From Olsenella intestinalis (GTDB lineage: Bacteria > Actinomycetota > Coriobacteriia > Coriobacteriales > Atopobiaceae), in contig NZ_JALGRK010000002.1 in the NCBI RefSeq assembly GCF_023276655.1, forward strand, positions 496,001 through 560,000: 64,000 bases of DNA. The letters are read 5' to 3'. Shown here in pieces: positions 1 to 9,269 of this stretch. The translations under genes were made by a program, and so were the position numbers. The first letter of the stretch is position 1; every line of letters begins with the position of its first letter. The notes below the pieces were generated by a model. It had not been told where the DNA came from. It ran no database searches and worked only from the letters and a program-made list of their open reading frames with translations.

Positions 1-125
1 CGCTTGAACTTGACAAGCGGGGTCTCGAGGGAGACGTTGGCCGGGATGTTCTCATGCGAGGAATATCCGGGAACGAGAAGGTACTCGGAGAAGGTGTGGG
101 ACTCTCCCTCAAAGAACGTTGCCAT
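1..125 (-). CDS. guaB: IMP dehydrogenase, N-terminal part (cut by window edge)
   Basis: Only the first 41 codons are inside the window. The reading frame starts at an ATG (125-123) behind an AGGAG ribosome site with eight-base spacing. The residues include [13 protein letters not shown] followed by [12 protein letters not shown], which matches the conserved start of clostridial and coriobacterial IMP dehydrogenases; the CBS and catalytic domains would lie outside. The enzyme oxidises IMP to XMP in GTP synthesis. The call rests on this short N-terminus only. A GMP reductase-like relative is the main alternative. Confidence 0.7.
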   Translation of the reverse strand, partial: MATFFEGESHTFSEYLLVPGYSSHENIPANVSLETPLVKFK

Positions 126-148
126 GCAGGTCTCCTATCCATATACGC

Positions 149-172
149 GCGCCCCCGAAGGGGCGCATTTTT
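149..172. terminator. hairpin between the glycosyltransferase gene and guaB
   Basis: A 7-bp perfect GC stem (GCGCCCC/GGGGCGC) has a CGAA loop, which reads UUCG on the minus strand. It is followed by ATTTTT on the plus strand only. The neighbouring genes both run on the minus strand, where no U-tract follows. It may be a weak or bidirectional terminator after the glycosyltransferase gene. Confidence 0.4.
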
Positions 173-220
173 CTGGCCGTTAAATTGTTGGCAAGTGTAC
201 CACCGCGGGCGTGGCGGGGC

Positions 221-1516
221 CTACTTGGACCCCTCGCTCATAACCTCGTCAAAATTGACCGCGATGTCGTGCTTGGTGGGCACCCACTCGACCCTCTTGA
301 AGAGCGCGGCCACCGTGATGGGGATGTAGCTCATCATGAAGATCGGGAACGTGAAGCAGTTGGTGACGATGCGCCACTTCTTCTTCGCGTGGATGTGCTT
401 GCGCTCGGACACGGTCGTGAGGATGGCGAGCAGGAAGAAGACCACGTACATCGACGCGAAGGTCATGATCAGCGAGCCGACGCACATCGAGAGCTCGCCC
501 TCGGTCGCGATGAAGCCGTGGCTGAGCGAGCCGATGATCAGGTACGCCGCGTTCACGAACGCCGAGAGGAGCGTCAGGATCATGCCGGGGGCAACCGTCA
601 TGAGCATGTCGTACGAGGCGAACGACTTGTCCTTCACGATGCCGCGGATGAAGCTGCGGTTGTAGGAGAAGAACACCTGGTAGAAGCCCTTGGTCCAGCG
701 CATGCGCTGCGTCCAGGACGCCGCGAACGTGAGGGGCTGCTCGTCGAAGAACTCGGCGGGCGCGTAGCCGATCTGGATGCCGTGGGTGTTGCAGAAGCTG
801 GAGAACTGGATGTCTTCGGTGAGGGTGTGGAAGTTCCAGCCGTGCATGCCGCGGATGATGGCCGACGAGACCATCCAGCCGGAGCCGGAGATGGCGCAGC
901 TCGTGCCCAGCATCATGCGGGCGTTGTTGAGGAACTTGGCCTCGCGCAGGAACCAGAGGGCGTAGGCCGAGCTGATCCAGCTGGAGTCGAAGTTCTTGGA
1001 GTTGCGGTAGCTCGTGCAGACGAGGTAGCCGGCGTCGAAGGCGTCGTTCATGATCTCGACGTAGTTCGGCGCGATGATGTTGTCGGCGTCCATGACGAAG
1101 AAGGCGTCGTACTTGTCGCCCGTCTCGTTGAGGATGCGGTCGAAGGCGTAGTCGAGGACCCAGCTCTTGCCCTTGCGCACGAGGTCGTTGCGCTCCCAGG
1201 TGATGGCGCCGGCACGCTCGGCCTCGGCGGCAGTGTCGTCGGTGCAGGCGTCGGCGACGACGTAGCAGTCGATCTCGCCGTCGTAGTCCTGCGTCAGGAT
1301 GGACTTGACGAGGTTGCCGATGACCGGCTCCTCGTTGTGGGCCGCGATCACGAAGGCATAGGTGTGCTTCTTCTTCGCCTTGGGCAGGACCACGTCACCC
1401 TTGAAGATGACCCTGATGATGTAGACGAACTGGTAGAAGTACGAGAGCGTGAAGAAGAGCCACACGATCAGGTTGAAGATGACGATCGGGGTGAGCCCTA
1501 TCTTGGTGAATTCCAC
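221..1516 (-). CDS. membrane-bound family 2 glycosyltransferase
   Basis: A 431-residue protein. It has one N-terminal membrane segment (about residues 8-38), a cytoplasmic GT-A domain and several membrane segments after about residue 300. The processive GT2 signatures are visible: an acidic patch near 89-94, DAD at 143-145, TED at 233-235 and QRMRW at 270-274. This is the arrangement of hyaluronan, poly-GlcNAc and cellulose synthases, so it probably builds or extends a beta-linked glycan using a nucleotide sugar. No polysaccharide genes flank it, so the product cannot be named. It lies upstream of guaB with a hairpin in between. Confidence 0.85.
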   Translation of the reverse strand: MEFTKIGLTPIVIFNLIVWLFFTLSYFYQFVYIIRVIFKGDVVLPKAKKKHTYAFVIAAHNEEPVIGNLVKSILTQDYDGEIDCYVVADACTDDTAAEAERAGAITWERNDLVRKGKSWVLDYAFDRILNETGDKYDAFFVMDADNIIAPNYVEIMNDAFDAGYLVCTSYRNSKNFDSSWISSAYALWFLREAKFLNNARMMLGTSCAISGSGWMVSSAIIRGMHGWNFHTLTEDIQFSSFCNTHGIQIGYAPAEFFDEQPLTFAASWTQRMRWTKGFYQVFFSYNRSFIRGIVKDKSFASYDMLMTVAPGMILTLLSAFVNAAYLIIGSLSHGFIATEGELSMCVGSLIMTFASMYVVFFLLAILTTVSERKHIHAKKKWRIVTNCFTFPIFMMSYIPITVAALFKRVEWVPTKHDIAVNFDEVMSEGSK

Positions 1517-1554
1517 GTGCGCAACCTCTCATCCGTAGTGCTTGAAGCGGCCGC

Positions 1555-2571
1555 CTAGCCCACGAGCCGAGGGCAGATCTTCTCCCCTGCCTCGGTGCGT
1601 CCCATGGAGGCGTCCTGCATCGATTCTAGTACAGCGCGCAAATCGCTAGGGAGAATATCGGTGCGCTCTATCAACTCTCCCGTTATGGGGTGGTCGAAGC
1701 GGATCGACCAGGAGTGCAGGAACTGCCGGCGCAGGCCCCGGTTGGCGCGGTCGTCGCCGCGGCCGTAGAGCTGGTCGCCCACGCAGGGGTGGCCGATGTG
1801 GCGCATGTGGACGCGGATCTGGTGCGTGCGCCCGGTGTAGAGGTGGCACTCGAGCAGGGAGAAGCCGTCGTCGAAGCGGCCGGCCTCGAAGCGCTCGAGC
1901 GTGCGGAAGGTCGTGATGGCCTCGCGCGCCATGGGGTCGTCGCTGACGGCCATCTTGAGGCGGTCGCGCGTGGAGCGGGCGATGCCGGTCGTGATCGTGC
2001 CCTCGTCGGGCGCGACGTAGCCGTGGACCAGCGTGATGTAGCGGCGGTCGAGCACGCGCAGCCTGATCAGGTCCTGGAGCGCCTTCTGGACCTCGTCGTC
2101 CTTGGCGGCGACCATGAGGCCCGAGGTGTCCATGTCGAGGCGGTGCACGATGCCGGGGCGGTCCTCCCCCTGCAGCATGCCGAGGTGGCCGTAGCCGCAG
2201 TGCGCGACGAGCGCGTTGGCGAGCGTGTCGTCGACGTGGCCGGGGCTCGGGTGGCACACGAGGCCGGCCTGCTTGGACAGGACGATGAGGTGGTCGTCCT
2301 CGAAGCGGATGTCGAGGTCGATCTCGGGGTTGGGCGCGAGCGGCCCGCCCTCGGCCTCAACCTCGGGCACGGTCGCCTCGATGCGGTCGCCCAGGCACAC
2401 GGCCTCGCTCTTCGAGGTCGCGAGCGTGGAGTTGATGGTCACGGCGCCGGCCTCGATGAGCTTGGCGCACGCGCTTCTCGACGGCATGCCCTCGACGCGG
2501 GCGAGAAAAGCGTCGAGCCTCTGCCCGTCGGCGTCCGGGCCGACGAGGGCGCTGACCAGTCGTGACGACAT
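1555..2571 (-). CDS. rluD: RluA/RluD-family 23S rRNA pseudouridine synthase
   Basis: A 338-residue protein. I start it at the ATG at 2571 behind AAAGGAG; the open frame runs further upstream without a good start. Residues about 15-60 are an S4 RNA-binding domain. The catalytic signature HRLDMDTSGL is at 143-152, with Asp146 as the expected nucleophile. It should isomerise uridines in 23S rRNA. It follows lspA by about 47 bases, and the lspA-rluD pair is widely conserved. The exact rRNA target cannot be read from sequence. Confidence 0.88.
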   Translation of the reverse strand: MSSRLVSALVGPDADGQRLDAFLARVEGMPSRSACAKLIEAGAVTINSTLATSKSEAVCLGDRIEATVPEVEAEGGPLAPNPEIDLDIRFEDDHLIVLSKQAGLVCHPSPGHVDDTLANALVAHCGYGHLGMLQGEDRPGIVHRLDMDTSGLMVAAKDDEVQKALQDLIRLRVLDRRYITLVHGYVAPDEGTITTGIARSTRDRLKMAVSDDPMAREAITTFRTLERFEAGRFDDGFSLLECHLYTGRTHQIRVHMRHIGHPCVGDQLYGRGDDRANRGLRRQFLHSWSIRFDHPITGELIERTDILPSDLRAVLESMQDASMGRTEAGEKICPRLVG

Positions 2572-2618
2572 GTGACTCCTTTGCATTGCCTTGGGTGGGC
2601 GGGTCGCGCGCTGGTCTT

Positions 2619-3137
2619 CTAGCGCTCGCGGGCGCGGCGCGTCTCCCAGGCGAAGTAGAGCGCGAGGGACGCGACGACGCCGCAGGTGACGAGGATGTCG
2701 GCCACGTTGAAGACCGGGAAGCTCACGAAGGTCGTGGCGAAGAAGTCGGTCACGGTGCCGCTCGCGATGCGGTCGATCATGTTGCCGACGCCGCCGGCCG
2801 ACACCGCCGAGAGGGTGCACACGAGCGGAAGCGGCAGCTCGTAGCGGCCGATGACGAAAAGGACGCCGAAGAGGACCGCGAGGGCGAAGAGGACGAAGAA
2901 GACGCCAGCGCCCTGGCCGAGGCTGAATGCGGCGCCGGCGTTCTCGACGTGGCAGAGCTCGATGACGCCGGGAATGAGCGGCGCGCGCTGCCCGATCGGG
3001 AGCGTGGCACGGACCGCCGCCTTGACGGCCTGGTCAACCAGGACGCCAAGGACGACGACCGACCAATACGCGAAGACGCGGGTCCCGCGCGACGGTGCGG
3101 ATGCGGCGGCTTCCACGTGACTCACTAGTCCTCGCAC
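2619..3137 (-). CDS. lspA: lipoprotein signal peptidase (SPase II)
   Basis: Up to 172 residues with four hydrophobic segments. The family motifs are in order: DQAVK near 35, ENAGAAFSL near 65, GNMIDR near 118-123 (catalytic Asp122) and FPVFNVAD near 140-147 (catalytic Asp147). It removes signal peptides from prolipoproteins at the membrane. The start is uncertain: the GTG at 3137 lies inside the end of ileS, while GTG codons at 3125 or 3116 would give a shorter N-terminus. Overlap with ileS implies one transcript with ileS and rluD. Confidence 0.9.
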   Translation of the reverse strand: MRGLVSHVEAAASAPSRGTRVFAYWSVVVLGVLVDQAVKAAVRATLPIGQRAPLIPGVIELCHVENAGAAFSLGQGAGVFFVLFALAVLFGVLFVIGRYELPLPLVCTLSAVSAGGVGNMIDRIASGTVTDFFATTFVSFPVFNVADILVTCGVVASLALYFAWETRRARER

Positions 3138-5941
3138 CCGGCCTCGGCCACGGCGTCGTGGCAGCGGTCGCAGAGGCCGTCCTCACCCAGCTCGCGCCAG
3201 TTCCAGCAGCGGGGGCACTTCTCCCCCGTGGCGGGAAGGACCTCGCAGGCGAGCTCTTCTCCGCCGTGGACGCAGACGCTCGAGCAGACGAAGACCTCGG
3301 CGAGGTTGACCGGCTCGTCGCCCGCGAGGGCAGCGAGGTGCTCGGCGGGCAGCGTCAGCTCGGCGCGGGTCGCCTGGGAGGACTTCTCCTCGAGCGAGCC
3401 GGTGGTGCTGACCTCCTCGTAGGCCTTGGTGAAGGCGGCGCGGGCCTCGTTCAGCAGGTCGTAGGCCGCCTGGTAGGGTGCGCAGGCCTCGTCGGAGACG
3501 GGCGCCTCGTACCAGTCGAGCAGGGCCGCGAACTCCTGGCCGTCGCGCATGGAGGCGGGCAGGTGGCACATGACCTCGTCGGTGGTGTAGACGAGGATCG
3601 GCTGCAGGTCATGGACGAGCATGGCGAGCACGTGGGCCCACACGGTCTGAGCGGAGCGGCGGCCGTGGGAGTCCTTGGCGCCGCAGTAGACGCGGTCCTT
3701 GGTGGCGTTGAGGTAGCCGTTGGAGAGCTCGGTCACGTAGTCGTAGAGGTTGCGGTAGACCACGTTGAAGCGGTACTGGGAGTAGGCCTCGGAGACGATG
3801 CGGTGCACCTCGCACATGTGGGCGAGGGCGAGCTTGTCGAAGGCCTCGAGCTCCTCGAAGGGAAGCGCGTCGGTCGCGGGGTCGAACTGGTCCTCGATCT
3901 CGCCGAGCAGGAAGCGCAGGGTGTTGCGGATCTTGCGGTACGCGTCGCCGACGTGGCTGAGGATGTCGTCGTCGCAGGGGACGTCGACGGAGGTGTCGAC
4001 CGAGGAGAGCCAGAGCCTGAGGACGTCGGCGCCCTGGTTGTCGCAGACCTTGTTGGGGTCGATGACGTTGCCGAGCGACTTGCTCATCTTGCGGCCCTTG
4101 CCGTCGAGGGTGAAGCCCTGGGAGATGACGGCCTTGTAGGGGGCGACGCCGTAGGCGCCGACGGAGGTCATGAGCGAGCTCATGAACCAGCCGCGGTGCT
4201 GGTCGGAGCCCTCGAGGTAGACGTCAGCCGGGAACTTGAGGTAGCCGCGGTGCTTGCAGACGGCGGTGTGCGAGACGCCCGAGTCCCACCAGACGTCGAG
4301 GATGTCGCTGTTGGCCTTGAGGTTGTGGCTGCCGCAGGAGGGGCAGGCGCAGGCGTCGCCCAGGTACTCCTTGGGGTCGTCGGTGAACCAGGCGTCGGAG
4401 CCCTTCTCGCGGAAGAGCTCGATGGTCGCGTCGAGGGTGTCGTCGTTCATGACGGTCTCGCCGCAGTCCTGGCAGGTGAATGCCGGGATGGGCACGCCCC
4501 AGTTGCGCTGGCGCGAGATGCACCAGTCGGGTCGGCCCTCGACCATGGAGCCGATGCGCTTGACGGCGTGCGCCGGGTAGAAGTTGACGCGGGAGAGCTC
4601 GTCGGCGGCCTTCTCGCGCAGGCCGGTCTTGTCCATGGAGACGAACCACTGGCTCGTGGCGCGGAAGATGACGGGCCTCTTGCAGCGCCAGCAGTGCGGG
4701 TAGCTGTGGTTGATGTCCTCGTGCAGGATCAGCGTGCCGCGCTCGTCGAGCCACTCGATGATCTTGGGGTTGGCCTCGTTGACCTCCATGCCGCCCCACG
4801 GGCCGCCGGTGCCGATGCCCTCGCCCTTGTAGAAGCAGCCGTTGTCGTCGACGGGCATGACGATGGGGATGTCGAACTTCATGCCGGCGTTGTAGTCGTC
4901 GACGCCGTGGCCGGGCGCGGTGTGGACGATGCCGGTGCCGTCCTCGAGGGTGACGTAGTCGGCGTAGATGAACTCGCCCTCCTCACCCTGGTCGGCGAAG
5001 ATCGGCTGCTTGTACTTGTTGTGGCAGAGCTCGACGCCGCTCATGTGCCAGACCTCGCCGGAGGCCGTGGTCGCGAGCTCGCACTCGCCGTAGCCGAACT
5101 TCTCGCAGTTCTTCTCGACGAGGGCCTTGGCCATGATCTCGGCGCGGCCGTCGACGAGGATGGCGACGTAGTCGGCCTCGGGGTGCAGGATGACGGCGTC
5201 GTCAGCGGGGAGCGTCCAGGGCGTGGTCGTCCAGATGTCGACCCAGAGCCTGCCCTCGTAGGCCTCGAGGCCGGCGGGCACGGTGGTCATCTCGAAGCGC
5301 ACGAAGATGGCCGGCGAGACCTCGTCGGAGTACTCGATCTCGGCCTCGGAAAGGGCCGTGTGGCAGTGGCTGCACCAGTGGACCGGCTTGCGGCCGCGGT
5401 AGATCGCGCCGGAGTCGTAGATCGCCTTGAAGATCTCGACGTCGGTCGCGTCGTAGTCGTTGACGTAGGTGAGGTAGGGGTTGTCCCACTCGGCCAGGAC
5501 GCCGAGGCGCTTGAAGCCCTGGCGCTGGGTGTCGACCTGCTCGACGGCCATCTTGCGGCAGAGCTCGCGGATCTTGGCGGTCGGCAGCTCGTTGAACTTG
5601 GCCGTGCCGAGCATCTCCTCGACCTTGTGCTCGATGGGCTGGCCGTGGCAGTCCCAGCCGGGGACGTACGGCGTATGGTAGCCGCGCATGGACCAGTAGC
5701 GGTTGATGATGTCCTTCGAGATCTTGTTCTGCGCGTGGCCGAGATGGATCGGGCCGTTGGCGTACGGGGGCCCGTCGTGGAGGACGAACTTCTCGTGACC
5801 CTCGTTCTTCTTCAGCATCTGGCCGTAGACGTCGTTGTCCTCCCAGCTCTTGAGCCTCTCGGGCTCGTGCTGGGCGAGGCCGGCCCTCATGGGGAACCCG
5901 GTCTTGGGCAGGTTCATGGTCTGCTTGTACTTGTTAGCCAC
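3125..5941 (-). CDS. ileS: isoleucyl-tRNA synthetase
   Basis: I start it at the GTG at 5941 behind AGGTGAGA, giving about 938 residues; an upstream ATG at 5968 lies in the leader terminator. The class I signatures HLGH (in GPIHLGHAQNK) and KMSKS (in GRKMSKSLGN) are present, with the large editing domain between them. The C-terminal zinc finger has two CxxC pairs in the last 30 residues. It charges tRNA-Ile. A T-box leader upstream indicates control by uncharged tRNA-Ile. Codons near 3253 carry one copy of the dispersed GAGAAGAGC motif. Confidence 0.97.
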   Translation of the reverse strand: MANKYKQTMNLPKTGFPMRAGLAQHEPERLKSWEDNDVYGQMLKKNEGHEKFVLHDGPPYANGPIHLGHAQNKISKDIINRYWSMRGYHTPYVPGWDCHGQPIEHKVEEMLGTAKFNELPTAKIRELCRKMAVEQVDTQRQGFKRLGVLAEWDNPYLTYVNDYDATDVEIFKAIYDSGAIYRGRKPVHWCSHCHTALSEAEIEYSDEVSPAIFVRFEMTTVPAGLEAYEGRLWVDIWTTTPWTLPADDAVILHPEADYVAILVDGRAEIMAKALVEKNCEKFGYGECELATTASGEVWHMSGVELCHNKYKQPIFADQGEEGEFIYADYVTLEDGTGIVHTAPGHGVDDYNAGMKFDIPIVMPVDDNGCFYKGEGIGTGGPWGGMEVNEANPKIIEWLDERGTLILHEDINHSYPHCWRCKRPVIFRATSQWFVSMDKTGLREKAADELSRVNFYPAHAVKRIGSMVEGRPDWCISRQRNWGVPIPAFTCQDCGETVMNDDTLDATIELFREKGSDAWFTDDPKEYLGDACACPSCGSHNLKANSDILDVWWDSGVSHTAVCKHRGYLKFPADVYLEGSDQHRGWFMSSLMTSVGAYGVAPYKAVISQGFTLDGKGRKMSKSLGNVIDPNKVCDNQGADVLRLWLSSVDTSVDVPCDDDILSHVGDAYRKIRNTLRFLLGEIEDQFDPATDALPFEELEAFDKLALAHMCEVHRIVSEAYSQYRFNVVYRNLYDYVTELSNGYLNATKDRVYCGAKDSHGRRSAQTVWAHVLAMLVHDLQPILVYTTDEVMCHLPASMRDGQEFAALLDWYEAPVSDEACAPYQAAYDLLNEARAAFTKAYEEVSTTGSLEEKSSQATRAELTLPAEHLAALAGDEPVNLAEVFVCSSVCVHGGEELACEVLPATGEKCPRCWNWRELGEDGLCDRCHDAVAEAGCED

Positions 5942-5965
5942 GCTCTCACCTCTCGTCGCGAGCAT

Positions 5966-6225
5966 CAAAAAAGACGCCCGTCCCTCATGCTGGGACGAAG
6001 CGCCTTCGAAAACACTTCGCTTGTAACCACCCAGCGAGCGGATTGTCCGCCTTACTCGGCTGGCCTGTGTCGGCGGCCACTCCGGCGACGCCTACTTGCT
6101 TGCGCGTTCGGGCCGCAGCTCCGGGGTGATGTTCGCCGGGACGCTCCCGCGGGGCTCTCACCCTCCCCCGCTCGCTTTGGGTCGCGCTGCCCCGGGTACT
6201 GTCCCCTTCACAGCTTCGAGAAGGC
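5966..6225 (-). promoter_or_regulatory. T-box riboswitch controlling ileS
   Basis: The 260-base leader has the T-box layout. A long Stem I contains AGTA (as in AAGTAGGC) and the segment CGGAGCTGCGG. An isoleucine ATC codon at 6130-6128, in the context GAACATCACC, fits the specifier loop. The T-box element GGGTGGTTACAA (6032-6021) contains UGGU, complementary to the ACCA end of tRNA-Ile. It is followed by a CGTCCC/GGGACG stem and a TCTTTTTT tract (about 6000-5967), an intrinsic terminator just before the ileS ribosome site. Uncharged tRNA-Ile should favour the antiterminator. Confidence 0.85.
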
Positions 6226-6237
6226 ATGATAGCACGA
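6226..6237 (-). promoter_or_regulatory. probable extended -10 promoter for ileS leader
   Basis: On the minus strand the sequence TGCTATCAT is a TGn extended -10 box directly upstream of the T-box Stem I. No good -35 is visible at 17 bases. Position approximate. Confidence 0.45.
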
Positions 6238-6379
6238 GAGGGACCCAAAGGCGCCGATGAGCGATATCATCAAGAGATGTGACGAGTGCGTGAATCTCGG
6301 CGACAAAATCCGCGCAACTTGGGTATCAGGAACACATTAGCCGCGCCCCTTTGGGGCCAAGCGCAAGGAGTGCAGCTCG

Positions 6380-8281
6380 ATGCAGATGGACGACAAGAAG
6401 AAGCGTCAGTCGATGATCGTGTACGTCATCGTCGCGATCGTGGCCGCCTTCGCAATCAGGTCGGTGCTCTACCCCAGCCTCACAAGCGGGGCGATCGAGG
6501 AGGTCAGCTACAGCGACTTCCTCGGCAAGGTCGACTCGGGTGAGGTCAAGCAGGTGCAGCTCGACACCGGCGCGAGCCAGATCCGCTTCACCACCGGCGA
6601 CGGGGACAGCAAGAAGACCTACAAGACGACGCAGTTCCCCAACGACGACGACCTGGTCAAGAAGCTCCAGGACAAGCACGTGGACTTCTCGGCCACGATC
6701 CCCGACCAGAACAGCAACCTCTGGCTCTACATGCTCATCTCGTACGGCATCCCCCTGCTGCTGATCTTCGGCGGAGGCTGGCTGCTCAACCGGAGGCTGC
6801 GCAAGCAGATGGGCGACGACGCCCCCTCGATGAACTTCGGCGGCGGCTTCGGCATGGGCGGCGGCCTCGGCCGCTCCAACGTGCGCGAGGTCAAGGGCAA
6901 GGAGACCGGCGTGACGTTCAAGGACGTCGCCGGCCAGGACGAGGCCAAGGAGTCGCTGGCCGAGATCGTGAGCTTCCTCGAGCATCCCGAGAAGTACGCC
7001 GCGATCGGCGCCAGGTGCCCGAGGGGCGCTCTTCTCGTCGGCCCGCCGGGCACCGGCAAGACCCTGCTCGCCAAGGCAGTCGCCGGCGAGGCGAACGTGC
7101 CCTTCTTCCAGATCTCGGGCTCCGAGTTCGTCGAGATGTTCGTCGGTCGTGGCGCCGCCAAGGTGCGCGACCTGTTCAAGCAGGCCAACGAGAAGGCGCC
7201 CTGCATCGTCTTCATCGACGAGATTGACACCATCGGCAAGAGGCGCGACACGTCGCTCAACACCAACGACGAGCGCGAGCAGACGCTCAACCAGCTGCTC
7301 ACCGAGATGGACGGCTTCGACAACCACAAGGGAATCGTGGTTCTCGGCGCCACGAACCGCCCCGAGTCGCTCGACGTGGCGCTGCTGCGCCCCGGCCGCT
7401 TCGACCGTCGCGTGCCGGTCGAGCTTCCCGACCTCGCGGGCCGCGAGTCGATCCTCAAGCTGCACGCCGGCGACGTGAAGATGGTCGAGGGCGTCGACTT
7501 CGGCGCCATCGCGCGCCAGACGCCGGGCGCCTCGGGCGCCGACCTCGCCAACATGATCAACGAGGCCGCACTGAGGGCCGTGCGCTGCGGCCGCTCGCGC
7601 GTGACCCAGGAGGACATCACCGAGTCGGTCGACGTCGTCATCGCGGGCGAGAAGAAGAAGTCGACGGTCCTCTCCGAGCACGAGAAGGAGGTCGTGGCCT
7701 ACCACGAGACCGGCCACGCGATCGTCGCGGCCGTCCAGAACGGCAGGCGCCCCGTCTCGAAGATCACCATCGTGCCGCGCACGTCGGGCGCCCTCGGCTT
7801 CACGATGCAGACCGAGGAGGACGAGCGCTACCTCACCACGCGCGAGGAGTACAAGGAGCAGATAGCGGTCCTGTGCGGCGGGCGCGCCGCCGAGGAGCTG
7901 ATCTTCGGCCAGGTCACCTCGGGCGCGGCCAACGACATCGAGCGCGCCACCAAGATCGCCCGTGCGATGGTCACGCAGCTCGGCATGTCCGAGCGCTTCG
8001 GCATGGTCGCCCTGGGCGAGACGCGCAACCGCTACCTGGGCGGCGGCTCGGAGCTCACCTGCTCCGACGAGACGGCCACCCAGATCGACGCCGAGGTGCG
8101 CGCGATCGTCGAGGAGGGCCGCCAGATGGCCATGAAGACGCTCACGGAGAACCGCTTCAAGCTCCACGAGATCGCCCACTACCTCCAGAAGAAGGAGACC
8201 ATCACGGGCGAGGAGTTCATGAACATCCTCACGCGCGACGACGGGTTCGCGCCCAAGTTCAAGCAGGAACCCGCCGAGTAG
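6380..8281 (+). CDS. ftsH: ATP-dependent zinc metalloprotease FtsH
   Basis: A 633-residue protein starting at an ATG nine bases after AAGGAG. Two membrane segments (about 12-32 and 114-136) flank an extracytoplasmic domain. The AAA+ module follows: Walker A GPPGTGKT at 221-228, Walker B IVFIDEID, and a second region of homology ending RPGRFDRR. The zinc motif HETGH is near 442-446. It degrades misfolded membrane and short-lived proteins. A GCT CTT CTC codon run encodes the Ala-Leu-Leu just before Walker A and carries the dispersed motif (7028-7036). It is monocistronic and divergent from the ileS leader. Confidence 0.97.
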   Translation: MQMDDKKKRQSMIVYVIVAIVAAFAIRSVLYPSLTSGAIEEVSYSDFLGKVDSGEVKQVQLDTGASQIRFTTGDGDSKKTYKTTQFPNDDDLVKKLQDKHVDFSATIPDQNSNLWLYMLISYGIPLLLIFGGGWLLNRRLRKQMGDDAPSMNFGGGFGMGGGLGRSNVREVKGKETGVTFKDVAGQDEAKESLAEIVSFLEHPEKYAAIGARCPRGALLVGPPGTGKTLLAKAVAGEANVPFFQISGSEFVEMFVGRGAAKVRDLFKQANEKAPCIVFIDEIDTIGKRRDTSLNTNDEREQTLNQLLTEMDGFDNHKGIVVLGATNRPESLDVALLRPGRFDRRVPVELPDLAGRESILKLHAGDVKMVEGVDFGAIARQTPGASGADLANMINEAALRAVRCGRSRVTQEDITESVDVVIAGEKKKSTVLSEHEKEVVAYHETGHAIVAAVQNGRRPVSKITIVPRTSGALGFTMQTEEDERYLTTREEYKEQIAVLCGGRAAEELIFGQVTSGAANDIERATKIARAMVTQLGMSERFGMVALGETRNRYLGGGSELTCSDETATQIDAEVRAIVEEGRQMAMKTLTENRFKLHEIAHYLQKKETITGEEFMNILTRDDGFAPKFKQEPAE

Positions 8282-8306
8282 GCACTCCCCCACAAGGGAG
8301 GCGCGA

Positions 8307-8336
8307 GGCGCCCGGCCGCAAGGTCGGGCGCCTTCT
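8307..8336. terminator. terminator between ftsH and the convergent SpoU gene
   Basis: GGCGCCCGGCC, GCAA loop, GGTCGGGCGCC, then TTCTCT, 25 bases after the ftsH stop. The stem is symmetric and may serve both convergent genes. Confidence 0.75.
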
Positions 8337-9161
8337 CTATGCGCGGCGGCCGAAGAGCTCCCAGAACGCCACGGCCGAGGACGCCGCGACGTTGAGCGAG
8401 TCGACCCCGTGCGACATCGGGATGATGGCGGTCTCGTCGACCGAGGCCAGGACCTTCTCGGAGAGCCCCGTCCCCTCGGTCCCGAAGAAGAGGGCGAGCT
8501 TGTCGCGGCTCGCGAGGGCGGGGTCGGCGATCGAGACGGCGCGCTCGTCGAGGGCGAGTCCCACGGTCGTGAAGCCGCCCTCCCCGAGCAGGTCGAAGGC
8601 GGACTCGGGCCAGGGGCGCCCCACGGCGGCCCAGGGGACCTGGAAGACGGTCCCCATCGAGACGCGGATCGAGCGGCGGCTCAGGGGGTCGGCGCACTCC
8701 GGCGAGAGCAGGACCGCGTCGACGCCGAGCGCGGCGGCCGAGCGGAAGAGGGCGCCGACGTTGGTGACGTTGGTGAGGCCCTCGATGACGGCGACGCGAC
8801 TCGCGCCGGCGAGCACGTCGGCCACGCTACGCGCCGGCGGGCGCCTCACGCAGGCTAGGTAGCCACGAGTGACCTCGAAGCCGGTGATCTGGCTGAGGAC
8901 GTCGCGGGTCGCGACGTAGACGTCGACGTCGAGGCCGGAGATCTCCGGGGCGCTCTCGAGCAGGTTGTCGAGGTGCCTCTCGTCGACGAGCACCGAGACC
9001 AGGGGAAGGCCGAGGCGCGCGACGAGCGCGATCACGTAGAGCGACTCGCACACGACGAGGGACTCCTCCGGGTGCAGGACGTTTCTCAGCTGGCGCTCGG
9101 TAAGCCGGGCGAAGGGCGCCAGACGCTCGTCATCAATATCGTCAATACGTGAAATTGTCAT
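8337..9161 (-). CDS. TrmH/SpoU-family RNA 2'-O-methyltransferase
   Basis: A 274-residue protein. The C-terminal SPOUT domain has the three class motifs: NVTNVGALFRSA near 143, GTEGTGL near 221 and IPMSHGVDSLNVAASSAV near 243-260, which form the trefoil-knot AdoMet site. The N-terminal part resembles the substrate-binding domain of rRNA Gm methyltransferases (SpoU_sub_bind type). It methylates ribose in rRNA or tRNA; which nucleotide is not deducible. It is convergent with ftsH and divergent from the transpeptidase gene. Confidence 0.88.
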   Translation of the reverse strand: MTISRIDDIDDERLAPFARLTERQLRNVLHPEESLVVCESLYVIALVARLGLPLVSVLVDERHLDNLLESAPEISGLDVDVYVATRDVLSQITGFEVTRGYLACVRRPPARSVADVLAGASRVAVIEGLTNVTNVGALFRSAAALGVDAVLLSPECADPLSRRSIRVSMGTVFQVPWAAVGRPWPESAFDLLGEGGFTTVGLALDERAVSIADPALASRDKLALFFGTEGTGLSEKVLASVDETAIIPMSHGVDSLNVAASSAVAFWELFGRRA

Positions 9162-9269
9162 TTAGTGGCCAGCCAATCGCATAGGTCTCTTCCACAAGGA
9201 TAAAATTACAAAGATTGTATGCGTACGATACCAACCGCGACGGCGCGGTTCCAGAAATCGAGGTCTTTC

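Noticed and set aside
1441-1470. AAGAAGAGC and other near matches (for example 15538, 43203, 56225) as further motif copies
   Set aside because: Each has at least one mismatch in the 9-mer and can arise from common Glu/Lys codons. They were not counted.
6257-6340. A 27-codon frame (MSDIIKRCDECVNLGDKIRA and on) before ftsH with a weak AAAGG site
   Set aside because: Too short and without recognisable homology or codon bias. It could be a leader peptide, but nothing else supports it. Left open.
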